From Salminus brasiliensis (Eukaryota > Chordata > Actinopteri > Characiformes > Bryconidae): a DNA stretch of 64,000 bases. Numbering within the stretch: position 1 is the first letter of the stretch; every line of letters starts with the position of its first letter. The translations under genes were made by a program, and so were the position numbers. The notes under the pieces are model-generated. The model did not search any database. It saw only the letters and a program-made list of their open reading frames with translations, and was not told where the DNA came from. This document shows positions 42,677-55,195 of the stretch, in pieces. The stretch covers positions 31,661,873 to 31,725,872 of the forward strand of contig NC_132883.1 in the NCBI RefSeq assembly GCF_030463535.1. Direction: 5' to 3'.

Positions 42677-45328
42677 CTGGAGTGGAGTCCCTCTTTTCCA
42701 GAGAAGTAACACATAACAGCACTTCCAGCTATAATCAGAGATGACCCTCCCCAGCCTATGAACACTGCTGCACCTATTTCAAATCTGAAGAATGAACAAA
42801 ATCTTCAGCCCTCACCACTCCATGTGCAGTGCTTTTAAGAACGGAGAGGAGATGAGGTAATGATGTTAAGCAAAAATGTCATGATACAAAACAAAAAAGT
42901 TGAGAGAGAAACGTGTAGGAAGGAAAGGAGATTTGGGCAAATTCTCTCCCTCCCAAACCTTAATTACTTCATAACTTTATAACTACCAATAAAAACAACC
43001 TGTTATTTTACTGTGTTTTGGTGAGCAAACATACATTTTGGTTTTTATGCATTCCTAAATGACAAATGTAAAAGGATACAAGCTAGACAAAGCATTGAAT
43101 GGAGGATCCAGTGTTTACAAAGTTTGATGTTTTGGCAACAGTTTCTACTTTTTGGTTCTTAAAACATTGTATTGACATCATAGTTAAAATGCCAAAGCAC
43201 TTTGTGAAGTTAAATTAATAACAACTGCTTCTGAGCTCTTCTAAAATGTTGAATTGTGGATGTAGCTGTAGTATGCCTATGACTAACACTTGAAAAGTTA
43301 CATGCTGCCTGGAAAAAAGTAACCGATCTAGAAGATGTGTCATTGGAACTCAATAAGATGTTTTTACATTAAAATTCAATTTTATCAAGTTAATATCAGC
43401 ATAAAAATTTATACAATTATAGACTTTACTATTCTAAGAATAAACTATTGGAAATATGGAGTAGCGTGTAAATGTATGGGCACCCCTAGTCAAAATATTG
43501 TTGTTTACTGTGAATTGTTCACAGTAACAACTGATCTTCAAAAAGCATAATTTACAGATAAAAGTCTTTTCAACATTTTAAGGAATGTTATTGTACAATT
43601 TTTGTTTTGTACAAATATAAAGTGAAAAAAAAAATAGCACCATGAAAAACGTTTTACCATTTTTTACAAAGGAATCTTTGGAGGTGTTACTAAGTATAGA
43701 CCGTGCAAGGTGTCCAAACTTTTGTATCAGGCCCTTTTATCTTTAATTTCTATCAAGCTTATACCGGCATAAAAAATTTATACAATTATAAACTTTACCT
43801 TTCAGAAATGTCATTTTACTATTCTGGGAATAAACTCTTGGAAATATGGAGTAGCATGTAAATGTATGGGCACCCCCTGGTCAAAATATTGTTGTTTACT
43901 GTGAATTGTTCACAGTAACAACTGATCTTCAAAAAGCATAATTTACAGATAAAAGTCTTTTCAACATTTTAAGGAATGTTATTGTACAATTTTATATGTA
44001 TAGACCATGCAAGGTGTCCAAACTTTTGTATCAGGCCCTTTTACCTTTTAGAAATGGTACAATTAAAACTAATCTAAAATTAAAACTAATCTAAAGCTTA
44101 AATAAAGAAATTACAATTTGTTTAACTTTCATCACTGTGCACAGACATTAATCAGGTGAACTCAAACATGTACATGCCACTGTATAGGAAATAATAATAA
44201 TAATAAGCGTATAAACTTATAGTTAATAGTTCACCCGCAGACAAACTACATGCTTAAAACATCAACATTTACCTCAAACCTTCAGTTCTTATGCAATTCT
44301 GAATAGACCTGCTTATGTGTTTTCTAAACAAGTAGATCAAATAAAAAAAAATAAAATAAAAAAAAAAAAAAAAAAAAAAATACAGAAAAACTAAAAAGAA
44401 AATTCTTTGCTTATTGACTGCATTAGATTTTTGGTCAAACAATCACAATCAGGCCCAGATTAGATTTAATAGATTATTTAACAACTATCAATAACTGATG
44501 AGCAGTTTCAGTTTCAAGGGTGTTTATTAATGATAAGCCTGCTAAAGCGTTAGTGTGGGTGTTTTAAACGTATATATATAAAATGAGGGGAAATCAATGT
44601 AAATGCAATTATGTTTTAATGGCATTAGTATATGTCTTGAACATCACTTTTCAATCGGCTTTACATTTATTTCAAGAAAAGTAAAAAATTAAATTTCTGT
44701 GTGAAAGCATGTTCACCACATCTAAAAATAGCTTACTTCTGTGGCTTGTAGTTTGGATCCACATATTGCACCTGTGTACAGTATCAAACCACTGAACCCT
44801 GTGGCACAAAAAGCATTGCATCATTTCTGGAATTATTTTACTATGAATTGAACAAGAATGAAGTTTGAAGGCATCATACCTAACGCCATATAGGTCAGGG
44901 AAGCTGCAAAAGTTACCCTGGCATTGGCAAGTTCAGAACCTCCAATCTTAGTATATTTCATTCCAATTAAAGCAAGCACAGCTCCCCAGAATCCCAGGAT
45001 TACAGAGACAATAGCCGGGGCACGGCACACATGCAAGAAAACTTAAGAGACGGTGGTCAACTAGTTGCTGAACTTCACTGCACTGTCTAATTCAATCTAA
45101 AAACATCTGACATTGGTGGTCAAACTGTATACTGTTTTTTACCTAGCAGTGCTATCATGGATGGGTAATATTTGCAGTCCATCCACAGATTGGAAAAATA
45201 TTTGACAGTGGTAACAACGGCTTCTCCCACCAGTACTCAGTGGGCAGAGTAGAACAGTTCAGTAACCAGCCACAAAGACAACAAATGAAGCAACCAATCT
45301 CCATATACATTATTTCTGTGTGATTCAT
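42677..45328 (-). pseudogene. Claudin-10-like gene remnant, left arm
   Basis: Four exons on the minus strand: 45143-45328 (TM1, GWLLNCSTLPTEYW..YFSNLWMDC..PSMIAL), 44880-45041 (TM2/TM3, VCRAPAIVSVILGFWGAVLA, MKYTKIGGSELANARVTF), 44737-44798 (YVDPNYKPQK) and 42677-42784 (TM4, FEIGAAVFIGWGGSSLIIAG). Splice sites and phases agree (CTG-CTA-G|TT, TTA-G|GG, AA|A). Disabling changes: a frame shift after TEYW, loss of the segment between the two signature cysteines of the first extracellular loop (only one Cys remains), and a frame-shifting deletion in exon 3. No convincing last exon. Claudins form tight-junction paracellular pores; this copy should not. Confidence 0.85.
43445..44045. repeat. Two tandem copies of a transposon-end repeat, left arm
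   Basis: TGTATGGGCACCCC, TGTTTACTGTGAATTGTTCA and CAAGGTGTCCAAACTTTTGT with TATCAGGCCC occur at 43470-43740 and again at 43863-44040. These are ends of a Tc1/mariner-derived repeat common in fish. They lie in the third claudin intron and are mirrored at 53423-54023. Confidence 0.6.
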
Positions 45329-46599
45329 TTTTTCAAGTCTTGTAATAAAAATAAAACAGCAGATATAGGTAATAGTTTATGTAATATAAAAAAAAAATTT
45401 TTTTTTAAGATTTAAAAAAGACACAAATAGCCAAATCTGAACTCCTCATTCACAGTTTTACACAGTAAGCAGTTGGTTTTGCACCATAAGCAGCTTCTTA
45501 TTGTTGGAGGGGGGGCTCTAAGTTACTATACCTGAGCTCATAATTCTAATGGGGGCAGTTTCTCTAATTACCATTTACTATGTGAAAAGACATTACTCCT
45601 ATAGCACAGCCTGTCATAAGGGCTGAAGCTGTGACCAAAAACAGCCTAAAGATTCTGTATCTTGTCCTTTCTCAAAGCCTCAGCTCTTTAAAATAAACTA
45701 GCAAATACTGATGATCCTTATTTACATAGTAGTGCATAAAATACAAAACAGTAAAATACCTGCTGCTTATATTGTAGTTGTTTCTCAGCTCTCATCAGAC
45801 TGAAAGCAGTACATGAAATGTGCCATGATTCCTTTGTTAAAGCCATACATTTACAAATTTGAATGTTTTGTGTATTACACAAAACTGAAACTCATTTCTA
45901 GCAAATTGTCTAAATATGGCATGATTTTCGCAAACAGTCATGACAGCTGGCATGTAATGTGAATGCTAGCTAGTCAGTAAAATTCTGGTGAAAAAAAAAA
46001 AAAAAAAAGATCCAAGCCAATAATATTCTCCGGGGCCTTTTTTCTTACCCCCAAGTGTCTAACTTTACATTTTCAATATATAGAAGGAAGATCCTTTTTT
46101 ATAGTTCACCTTTTGGGCTAAACCATGTATATTAATGGTAGCATGTTCCTGGATATTGTTTTTATAATAATGAGATGGAATAATGAAAAAACAAACTACT
46201 TAATACTTTTAATACACAGTCATTGCCTGTATAATACATGCTGTATAATACATGCCATAACACATGAAGGTGTACATTAGGTCTGGCTCTCTATGATTAA
46301 CATAAATTTCAATCTTTCTGAGTAATTTTGTTCATTCTATATTAGTTATTGTCCACCATAAAGAATGTTAATAACTATTTGAACAAACAGAATCTAAAGA
46401 CTCTCAGCACTTAGGTTTGATCCGTCAACATCATTTTAAAATAGAATATGTCACAGAATGAGCATAATGTATAGAACGGTCATTCTCTTGGGCTTAAATA
46501 ATTTTTTTTTTTAAATGCAGGATGTTGTATAAATTTGTAGAGTGACATTTAAAATGTAGGTGTTGGTGATCATCCAACATCCTGAATTAGCAACGCTTC
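45329..46599. other. Left-arm stretch upstream of the claudin remnant
   Basis: No ORF. It contains A-rich runs at about 45396 and 45992-46007, and otherwise non-repetitive AT-rich DNA, conserved in the other arm at about 50870-52138. It would include the claudin promoter if one survives; I see no clear TATA or CCAAT cluster. Confidence 0.4.
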
Positions 46600-46730
46600 T
46601 GTAACTGGATGCAGTCAAAGTCTAGCAACAGTTACAGTTACTCTACCTGTTTTTAATACTTTTTCAGAATACATTTTAGAAAAAAACAATGAATAAGCAG
46701 GTGTCTGAATACTTTGTCCATATAGTGTAT
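46600..46730. mobile_element. Tc1/mariner-derived terminal fragment, left arm
   Basis: Ends GTATCTTGTATT after TACTTTGTCCATATAGTGTA. The reverse complement TACACTATATGGACAAAGTA (50739 in the other arm) is a widespread fish Tc1/MITE terminus. The second terminus was not found. Confidence 0.5.
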
Positions 46731-46890
46731 CTTGTATTTGTATTGGGTGTGGTTTGAATATATTGGTGCTATTGAATATTATGTTATGTGAATATTTTTT
46801 ACTTTACTTATGAATCAAATAAATGGTGAGTAATTATTGATGTGATGACATTGAATGCCACACCTGTTAATATTCTAAATGTCCATACAG

Positions 46891-46921
<31 letters not shown>

Positions 46922-47425
46922 ACATTCCTGCAATAATCAATATGATTATGTCCTTGCATGCATATGTATATTAGATGCCAACATGGTGAGTTTAAGCACC
47001 TGGGCCTTTGTGTGTTTCTTTGTATGTGTACACTCTTAAATAGAAACTAATTTGATGACTTTGAATGGCAAACATGTTGATATTCTTTTAGTAAGTATAT
47101 GGTGAGTATGCATCCTATTGTAAGATCACCTACTCTGCCTGTGTGTGTACTCCTGATCTTGCATGTGTGTCTGGGGGTTGGTGTAAAATTTAGTTAAACA
47201 TACTATTAGAACTATTTTAGAACTATAGAAATGACAAACATGCTATAATCTTTGGTTGTTAGATATTTTTCTATAATGTGTCAGCTTGACAGTGTTTACT
47301 CTAACTGTGAAATTGGTTATCAGATTGTGATCAGATGTGTGTGCATTACTGGACTTTTGCATGTAAGTCATCAGTGAAATAGTGTGTCATCTATTTCTAT
47401 CTGAGAAATATATGTACTGGAAATG
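46731..47425. other. Inner part of left arm
   Basis: No gene. It holds a (GT)n run at about 46895-46921 and two diverged repeats of GATGAC(A/T)TTGAATG (about 46844 and 47053) followed by GTTAATATTCT/GTTGATATTCT. Confidence 0.4.
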
Positions 47426-47899
47426 CCATATATACAGTTGTGTTTAAAATTATTTAACCCCTTGCAGTAAAGTGTTTTAGCAAGTTTGACAAGACATTTA
47501 ATTTTTATCTTGTTCACAATCAGATCAAATAAGGACCTGTATGATATAGCAATTACAACAATATTTTTTCTAACATTCCAACAAATTTCCTCATTGACAA
47601 AACTATTCAACCCCTTTGTCACATACATCATTAGTACTTTGTAAAACTTCCTTTGGCAGTAATACTGTTCTTTAGTTGGGAACATAGCTTGACAACTATC
47701 TTGCAGCGATCTACAGGTATCTTAGCCCATATGTCCTGTGGCAAAGGCCTCCAGTTCATTGACATTCATGGCCAATCCAGAATCTTCCAGCTCTTCTTCT
47801 GCATCCAAGCTATTGTAGAATAGGAGGTACACTTGTTTATCGTTGTCCTGTTGAAAGGTCCAACATCTCCCAGGCTTCAGCTTTGTTACTGACGGTGTG
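47426..47899. mobile_element. Spacer of the inverted repeat: Tc1-like remnant
   Basis: The spacer opens with ATATATACAGTTGTGTTTAA and AATTATTTAACCCC, a Tc1-like terminus with a TA. It continues with phrases typical of decayed Tc1-like elements (CCTTTGGCAGTAATACTGTT, TCCTGTTGAAAGGTCCAACA). It has no matching second terminus. This is the only part of 41.3-56 kb without a mirror copy, apart from the L2 insertion. Confidence 0.5.
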
Positions 47900-48122
47900 A
47901 CATTTCCAGTACATATATTTCTCAGATAGAAATAGATGACACACTATTTCACTGATGACTTACATGCAAAAGTCCAGTAATGCACACACATCTGATCACA
48001 ATCTGATAACCAATTTCACAGTTAGAGTAAACACTGTCAAGCTGACACATTATAGAAAAATATCTAACAACCAAAGATTACAGCATGTTTGTCATTTCTA
48101 TAGTTCTAAAATAGTTCTAATA

Positions 48123-50260
48123 GTCAAGTCAAGTCAAGTCAAATTTATTTGTATAGCGCTTTTTACAACTGTTGTCGTCACAAAGCAGCTTTACATAATT
48201 AGTACTTAATAAAGAACAGAGACAGAGAAGAAAGAAGGAATAACATGAAGCGTCAAAGACCCCCGTGAGCAAGCCAACGGCGACAGTGGCAAGGAAAAAC
48301 TCCCTCAGAGCTGGAGGAAGAAACCTTGGGAGGAACCAAGGCTCACAAGGGGGACCCATCCTCCTCTGGCCAGACTGTTTTAGACATTAATGATAAAAAT
48401 TACCAAAGCAGATACAACATAAAGTTAATAGTGTTGATATTAATAGTGTCAGACAGGCACGAGTCCATCTAGGTTTCAGCACGGCCACCAAACAGGCAGC
48501 AGCAGCTGGCGGGTGAGCCATGGGTGGTGGCGGGTTGGGGGGGGGACCCGCTGGCCGGACTGGTAGGTGGCAGCTGGATAGATGCAGGTAGAGGGGACCT
48601 CAGCGGGCAATCTTCCTGCAGATCGGGCTGGGTGGCCATTTACTCGGGGAAGGTAAAGAGAGAGAAGTTAGTTCTAAGAGGAATTTTATGGAGTGCAGAG
48701 AATGTTGAGAATCAGCATCTGGGTATGTCTGACGACTCCGGCAGGTCTGATTATCACAGCATAATTAAAAGGAGAGAGCCAGAAGGTAACACGGACACGG
48801 GCGTACCCTGAGAACACCAGCATCTATCTGCTCCACCGTCAACAAACCTGAGTGATCGCGTGTAAGCAGCGAGACGACAGCTCCAGCATCTCAGTGTACT
48901 ACAATTCCCTGGGTCCGCGAACCCCTGGACCTGCAGCCCTTAGAAACATTAATTACCAAAAGCTAAACTAAACATATAAGTTTTCAGCTTAGATTTAAAG
49001 ATTAAGACTGTGTCTGAGTCCCGAACATTATCTGGAAGGTTATTCCAGAGCTGGGGGGCTTTATAAGAAAAGGCTCTTCCCCCTGCTGAGGTTTTCTGAA
49101 TTTTGGGAACGCGTAAGAGGCCAGCACCCTGAGATCTAAGTAGTCTTGATGGTTCGTAATATACTATAAGATCCTGCAGGTACTCAGGCGCAAGGCCATG
49201 TAGGCCTTTATATGTTAATAAAAGAATTTTGTATTCGATACGGAATTTAACTGGGAGCCAATGAAGTGCTGATAGAACTGGACTGATATGGTCAAATTTT
49301 CTAGTTTTAGTAAGGACCCTGGCTGCAGCATTTTGCACCAGCTGAAGTTTATTGAGGTTCCTGCTGGAACAACCTGACAGTAGTGCATTACAGTAATCTA
49401 GCCTTGAGGTAATAAAAGCATGTACTAGCTTTTCTGCGTCTTGTAGTGATAAGGAGTTTCTTAGTTTGGAGATGTTCCTAAGCTGCATAAAGGCTGTTCT
49501 ACTAATATTAGCTATATGTTGCTCAAATGATAAATCGAATAAATCGAGTCGAATGTGACGCCAAGATTTTTAGCTGCTAAACCAGGAATGATAGAAGAAT
49601 CAGCCAAGTCTAACATTAAGTCTGATAGTTTATTTCTAGAGTCTTTTGGACCTAAAAGGAGAACTTCGATTTTGTCACTGTTGAGGAGAAGGAAGTTGTG
49701 TGACATCCAGAGTTTTATATCCTTTACACAGTCCTCCATTTTCTGTAATCTAAATTTATCATCAGGTTTGGCTGATATATAGAGCTGTGTGTCATCTGCA
49801 TAGAAATGGAAATTAACGCCATGTCTGCTTATAACTGAGCCCAGTGGTAACATGTATAATGTAAATAATAGTGGTCCTAAAATTGAGCCTTGCGGAACTC
49901 CATATCTTACTTCTGCGTAGTTTGAGGATAAATCATTTATCTTTACAAATTGGAAGCGTCCCGTTAGATATGATTGGAACCATGATAGGGCTGTCCCTGT
50001 GATTCCAACCATTTTCTCTAATCTTTCTAGTAATATAGAATGATCTATTGTATCAAAGGCTGCACTAAGGTCTAGTAGGACTAATAAAGATATGTAGCCT
50101 TGATCAGAGGCAAGAAGGAGATCATTCGTAATCTTCACTAGGGCTGTCTCTGTGCTGTGATTGAGTCTAAATCCAGACTGGAATTTTTCATACATGTAAT
50201 TTTTACTCAGGTATAAGCAGAGTTGTTGGGCCACAGCTTTTTCTAATATCTTAGATACGA
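48123..50260 (-). mobile_element. 5'-truncated L2-type LINE inserted in the right arm
   Basis: In element sense: RT/C-terminal ORF, ~820-bp 3' UTR (TGGTTCCTCCCAAGGTTTCT, GCTGCTTTGTGACGACAACA, AAAAGCGCTATACAAATAAA) and a (TTGAC)n tail at 48123-48140. TAATAG at 48117-48122 and 50261-50266 is the target-site duplication, and the left arm supplies the empty site. The insertion therefore happened after, or on only one side of, the inverted duplication. Confidence 0.9.
48949..50234 (-). pseudogene. L2-type reverse transcriptase, one frameshift
   Basis: Minus frame 50234-49512: QSGFRLNHSTETALVKITND, LLDLSAAFDTIDHSILLERL, YGVPQGSILGPLLFTLYM and the catalytic FHFYADDTQLYIS. Frame 49488-48949: MQLRNISKLRNSLSLQDAEK, ITSRLDYCNALLSGC, SALHWLPVKFRIEYKILLL and ending LKTYMFSLAFGN. 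The break coincides with a small duplication (AAATCGAATAAATCGAG, ~49532). Otherwise open, so a relatively recent insertion; the endonuclease is missing. Confidence 0.85.
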
Positions 50261-50546
50261 TAATAGTATGTTTAACTAAATTTTACACCAACCCCCAGAC
50301 ACACATGCAAGATCAGGAGTACACACACAGGCAGAGTAGGTGATCTTACAATAGGATGCATACTCACCATATACTTACTAAAAGAATATCAACATGTTTG
50401 CCATTCAAAGTCATCAAATTAGTTTCTATTTAAGAGTGTACACATACAAAGAAACACACAAAGGCCCAGGTGCTTAAACTCACCATGTTGGCATCTAATA
50501 TACATATGCATGCAAGGACATAATCATATTGATTATTGCAGGAATG

Positions 50547-50577
<31 letters not shown>

Positions 50578-50738
50578 TGTATAGACATTTAGAATATTAA
50601 CAGGTGTGGCATTCAATGTCATCACATCAATAATTACTCACCATTTATTTGATTCATAAGTAAAGTAAAAAATATTCACATAACATAATATTCAATAGCA
50701 CCAATATATTCAAACCACACCCAATACAAATACAAGAT

Positions 50739-50869
50739 ACACTATATGGACAAAGTATTCAGACACCTGCTTATTCATTGTTTTTTTCTAAAATGTATTC
50801 TGAAAAAGTATTAAAAACAGGTAGAGTAACTGTAACTGTTGCTAGACTTTGACTGCATCCAGTTACGGA
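50739..50869. mobile_element. Tc1/mariner-derived terminal fragment, right arm
   Basis: Mirror image of 46600-46730. Starts TACACTATATGGACAAAGTA then TTCAGACACCTGC, a common Tc1/MITE terminus in fish. Confidence 0.5.
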
Positions 50870-52138
50870 AGCGTTGCTAATTCAGGATGTTGGATGATCA
50901 CCAACACCTACATTTTAAATGTCACTCTACAAATTTATACAACATCCTGCATTTAAAAAAAAAAATTATTTAAGCCCAAGAGAATGACCGTTCTATACAT
51001 TATGCTCATTCTGTGACATATTCTATTTTAAAATGATGTTGACGGATCAAACCTAAGTGCTGAGAGTCTTTAGATTCTGTTTGTTCAAATAGTTATTAAC
51101 ATTCTTTATGGTGGACAATAACTAATATAGAATGAACAAAATTACTCAGAAAGATTGAAATTTATGTTAATCATAGAGAGCCAGACCTAATGTACACCTT
51201 CATGTGTTATGGCATGTATTATACAGCATGTATTATACAGGCAATGACTGTGTATTAAAAGTATTAAGTAGTTTGTTTTTTCATTATTCCATCTCATTAT
51301 TATAAAAACAATATCCAGGAACATGCTACCATTAATATACATGGTTTAGCCCAAAAGGTGAACTATAAAAAAGGATCTTCCTTCTATATATTGAAAATGT
51401 AAAGTTAGACACTTGGGGGTAAGAAAAAAGGCCCCGGAGAATATTATTGGCTTGGACCTTTTTTTTTTTTTTTTTTCACCAGAATTTTACTGACTAGCTA
51501 GCATTCACATTACATGCCAGCTGTCATGACTGTTTGCGAAAATCATGCCATATTTAGACAATTTGCTAGAAATGAGTTTCAGTTTTGTGTAATACACAAA
51601 ACATTCAAATTTGTAAATGTATGGCTTTAACAAAGGAATCATGGCACATTTCATGTACTGCTTTCAGTCTGATGAGAGCTGAGAAACAACTACAATATAA
51701 GCAGCAGGTATTTTACTGTTTTGTATTTTATGCACTACTATGTAAATAAGGATCATCAGTATTTGCTAGTTTATTTTAAAGAGCTGAGGCTTTGAGAAAG
51801 GACAAGATACAGAATCTTTAGGCTGTTTTTGGTCACAGCTTCAGCCCTTATGACAGGCTGTGCTATAGGAGTAATGTCTTTTCACATAGTAAATGGTAAT
51901 TAGAGAAACTGCCCCCATTAGAATTATGAGCTCAGGTATAGTAACTTAGAGCCCCCCCTCCAACAATAAGAAGCTGCTTATGGTGCAAAACCAACTGCTT
52001 ACTGTGTAAAACTGTGAATGAGGAGTTCAGATTTGGCTATTTGTGTCTTTTTTAAATCTTAAAAAAAAATTTTTTTTTTATATTACATAAACTATTACCT
52101 ATATCTGCTGTTTTATTTTTATTACAAGACTTGAAAAA

Positions 52139-54791
52139 ATGAATCACACAGAAATAATGTATATGGAGATTGGTTGCTTCATTTGTTGTCTTTGTGGCTG
52201 GTTACTGAACTGTTCTACTCTGCCCACTGAGTACTGGTGGGAGAAGCCGTTGTTACCACTGTCAAATATTTTTCCAATCTGTGGATGGACTGCAAATATT
52301 ACCCATCCATGATAGCACTGCTAGGTAAAAAACAGTATACAGTTTGACCACCAATGTCAGATGTTTTTAGATTGAATTAGACAGTGCAGTGAAGTTCAGC
52401 AACTAGTTGACCACCGTCTCTTAAGTTTTCTTGCATGTGTGCCGTGCCCCGGCTATTGTCTCTGTAATCCTGGGATTCTGGGGAGCTGTGCTTGCTTTAA
52501 TTGGAATGAAATATACTAAGATTGGAGGTTCTGAACTTGCCAATGCCAGGGTAACTTTTGCAGCTTCCCTGACCTATATGGCGTTAGGTATGATGCCTTC
52601 AAACTTCATTCTTGTTCAATTCATAGTAAAATAATTCCAGAAATGATGCAATGCTTTTTGTGCCACAGGGTTCAGTGGTTTGATACTGTACACAGGTGCA
52701 ATATGTGGATCCAAACTACAAGCCACAGAAGTAAGCTATTTTTAGATGTGGTGAACATGCTTTCACACAGAAATTTAATTTTTTACTTTTCTTGAAATAA
52801 ATGTAAAGCCGATTGAAAAGTGATGTTCAAGACATATACTAATGCCATTAAAACATAATTGCATTTACATTGATTTCCCCTCATTTTATATATATACGTT
52901 TAAAACACCCACACTAACGCTTTAGCAGGCTTATCATTAATAAACACCCTTGAAACTGAAACTGCTCATCAGTTATTGATAGTTGTTAAATAATCTATTA
53001 AATCTAATCTGGGCCTGATTGTGATTGTTTGACCAAAAATCTAATGCAGTCAATAAGCAAAGAATTTTCTTTTTAGTTTTTCTGTATTTTTTTTTTATTT
53101 TTTTTTTATTATTTTATTTTTTTTTATTTGATCTACTTGTTTAGAAAACACATAAGCAGGTCTATTCAGAATTGCATAAGAACTGAAGGTTTGAGGTAAA
53201 TGTTGATGTTTTAAGCATGTAGTTTGTCTGCGGGTGAACTATTAACTATAAGTTTATACGCTTATTATTATTATTATTTCCTATACAGTGGCATGTACAT
53301 GTTTGAGTTCACCTGATTAATGTCTGTGCACAGTGATGAAAGTTAAACAAATTGTAATTTCTTTATTTAAGCTTTAGATTAGTTTTAATTTTAGATTAGT
53401 TTTAATTGTACCATTTCTAAAAGGTAAAAGGGCCTGATACAAAAGTTTGGACACCTTGCATGGTCTATACATATAAAATTGTACAATAACATTCCTTAAA
53501 ATGTTGAAAAGACTTTTATCTGTAAATTATGCTTTTTGAAGATCAGTTGTTACTGTGAACAATTCACAGTAAACAACAATATTTTGACCAGGGGGTGCCC
53601 ATACATTTACATGCTACTCCATATTTCCAAGAGTTTATTCCCAGAATAGTAAAATGACATTTCTGAAAGGTAAAGTTTATAATTGTATAAATTTTTTATG
53701 CCGGTATAAGCTTGATAGAAATTAAAGATAAAAGGGCCTGATACAAAAGTTTGGACACCTTGCACGGTCTATACTTAGTAACACCTCCAAAGATTCCTTT
53801 GTAAAAAATGGTAAAACGTTTTTCATGGTGCTATTTTTTTTTTCACTTTATATTTGTACAAAACAAAAATTGTACAATAACATTCCTTAAAATGTTGAAA
53901 AGACTTTTATCTGTAAATTATGCTTTTTGAAGATCAGTTGTTACTGTGAACAATTCACAGTAAACAACAATATTTTGACTAGGGGTGCCCATACATTTAC
54001 ACGCTACTCCATATTTCCAATAGTTTATTCTTAGAATAGTAAAGTCTATAATTGTATAAATTTTTATGCTGATATTAACTTGATAAAATTGAATTTTAAT
54101 GTAAAAACATCTTATTGAGTTCCAATGACACATCTTCTAGATCGGTTACTTTTTTCCAGGCAGCATGTAACTTTTCAAGTGTTAGTCATAGGCATACTAC
54201 AGCTACATCCACAATTCAACATTTTAGAAGAGCTCAGAAGCAGTTGTTATTAATTTAACTTCACAAAGTGCTTTGGCATTTTAACTATGATGTCAATACA
54301 ATGTTTTAAGAACCAAAAAGTAGAAACTGTTGCCAAAACATCAAACTTTGTAAACACTGGATCCTCCATTCAATGCTTTGTCTAGCTTGTATCCTTTTAC
54401 ATTTGTCATTTAGGAATGCATAAAAACCAAAATGTATGTTTGCTCACCAAAACACAGTAAAATAACAGGTTGTTTTTATTGGTAGTTATAAAGTTATGAA
54501 GTAATTAAGGTTTGGGAGGGAGAGAATTTGCCCAAATCTCCTTTCCTTCCTACACGTTTCTCTCTCAACTTTTTTGTTTTGTATCATGACATTTTTGCTT
54601 AACATCATTACCTCATCTCCTCTCCGTTCTTAAAAGCACTGCACATGGAGTGGTGAGGGCTGAAGATTTTGTTCATTCTTCAGATTTGAAATAGGTGCAG
54701 CAGTGTTCATAGGCTGGGGAGGGTCATCTCTGATTATAGCTGGAAGTGCTGTTATGTGTTACTTCTCTGGAAAAGAGGGACTCCACTCCAG
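52139..54791 (+). pseudogene. Claudin-10-like gene remnant, right arm
   Basis: Plus-strand mirror of the left-arm copy: exons 52139-52324, 52426-52587 (162 bp), 52669-52730 (62 bp) and 54684-54791 (108 bp). Donors GTAAAA, GTATGA, GTAAGC, GTAAGC; acceptors CTCTTAAG, GCCACAG, CTTCAG. The frame in exon 1 shifts after TEYW (the correct continuation VGEAVVTTVKYFSNLWMDC is one frame over), the C-x(8-10)-C loop motif is collapsed, and exon 3 is short and shifted after the GFSGLI-like TM3 end. All lesions are identical in the left arm, so decay preceded the inverted duplication (or gene conversion homogenised the arms). Family by the IGGSExANAR, YKPQKFEIGAA and GWGGSSL motifs. Confidence 0.85.
53423..54023. 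repeat. Two tandem copies of a transposon-end repeat, right arm
   Basis: Mirror of 43445-44045. GGGCCTGATACAAAAGTTTG then GACACCTTGCA occurs at 53430 and again at 53737. Lies in the third claudin intron. Confidence 0.6.
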
Positions 54792-54874
54792 GTAAGCCCT
54801 GTGCAATATTTGAATAATGAATGTACAATATCCACAGGCAACAAGATGTAGCAGGTGATAATGATGACAAAATG

Positions 54875-55195
54875 CTATTGATGACCTGTGACAAAAAGGA
54901 TCCACAATATCACTTTGCAATCCGAATATCTAAATTTAATATAAGTATACATACAACCAAAATGTCTTTTGAAAGTATGCCATTCATTGCGTTGCAAGGA
55001 AAAAAGTTCAGAGGCATCCGCAAAACTTGATGTCGGCCCGCTGTACAACACAACTCTGTCATTTTCTTGATCAAAATAGAACCCGAAATAATAGCCGTTA
55101 GCCAAAGCCATGCAAATGTGTCTTTCAAGCACATTTTTGTTTTTGCTAAGATCGGCCGTATTCTTTTGGGTGCGTCTGTGACAGAAGCCATGATT
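54875..55195 (-). pseudogene. Mirror copy of the unknown 105-codon ORF, start frame shifted
   Basis: The core frame (NVLERHICMALANGYYFGF.., ..WILFVTGHQ) is intact, but the ATG at 55191 now reads MASVTDAPKRIRPI because one base is missing compared with the left arm. An upstream in-frame codon could still open it (frame extends to 55234). It overlaps, on the opposite strand, a 67-codon open stretch just 3' of the claudin TM4 exon. Confidence 0.35.

Larger units (their letters stand above)
41321..47425. repeat. Left arm of giant inverted repeat
   Basis: Reverse-complementary to 47900-48122 plus 50267-56017. Pairing landmarks sum to 97467-97469 from about 42.6 to 47.2 kb, so over ~4.6 kb the arms differ by only a couple of single-base indels. 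Toward the outer end the sum shifts to 97338 because this arm has one extra ~157-bp tandem unit while the other has a longer CA run. The inner end is near GTACTGGAAATG (47425), the outer end at AGAGATATAGGAGGC (41321). Confidence 0.95.

Noticed and set aside
54792..55030. Extension of the claudin remnant by splicing from 54791 to 54838 into a 67-codon frame
   Set aside because: The phase fits, but the implied intron is only 46 bases, too short for vertebrates, and the frame shows no claudin C-terminal features.
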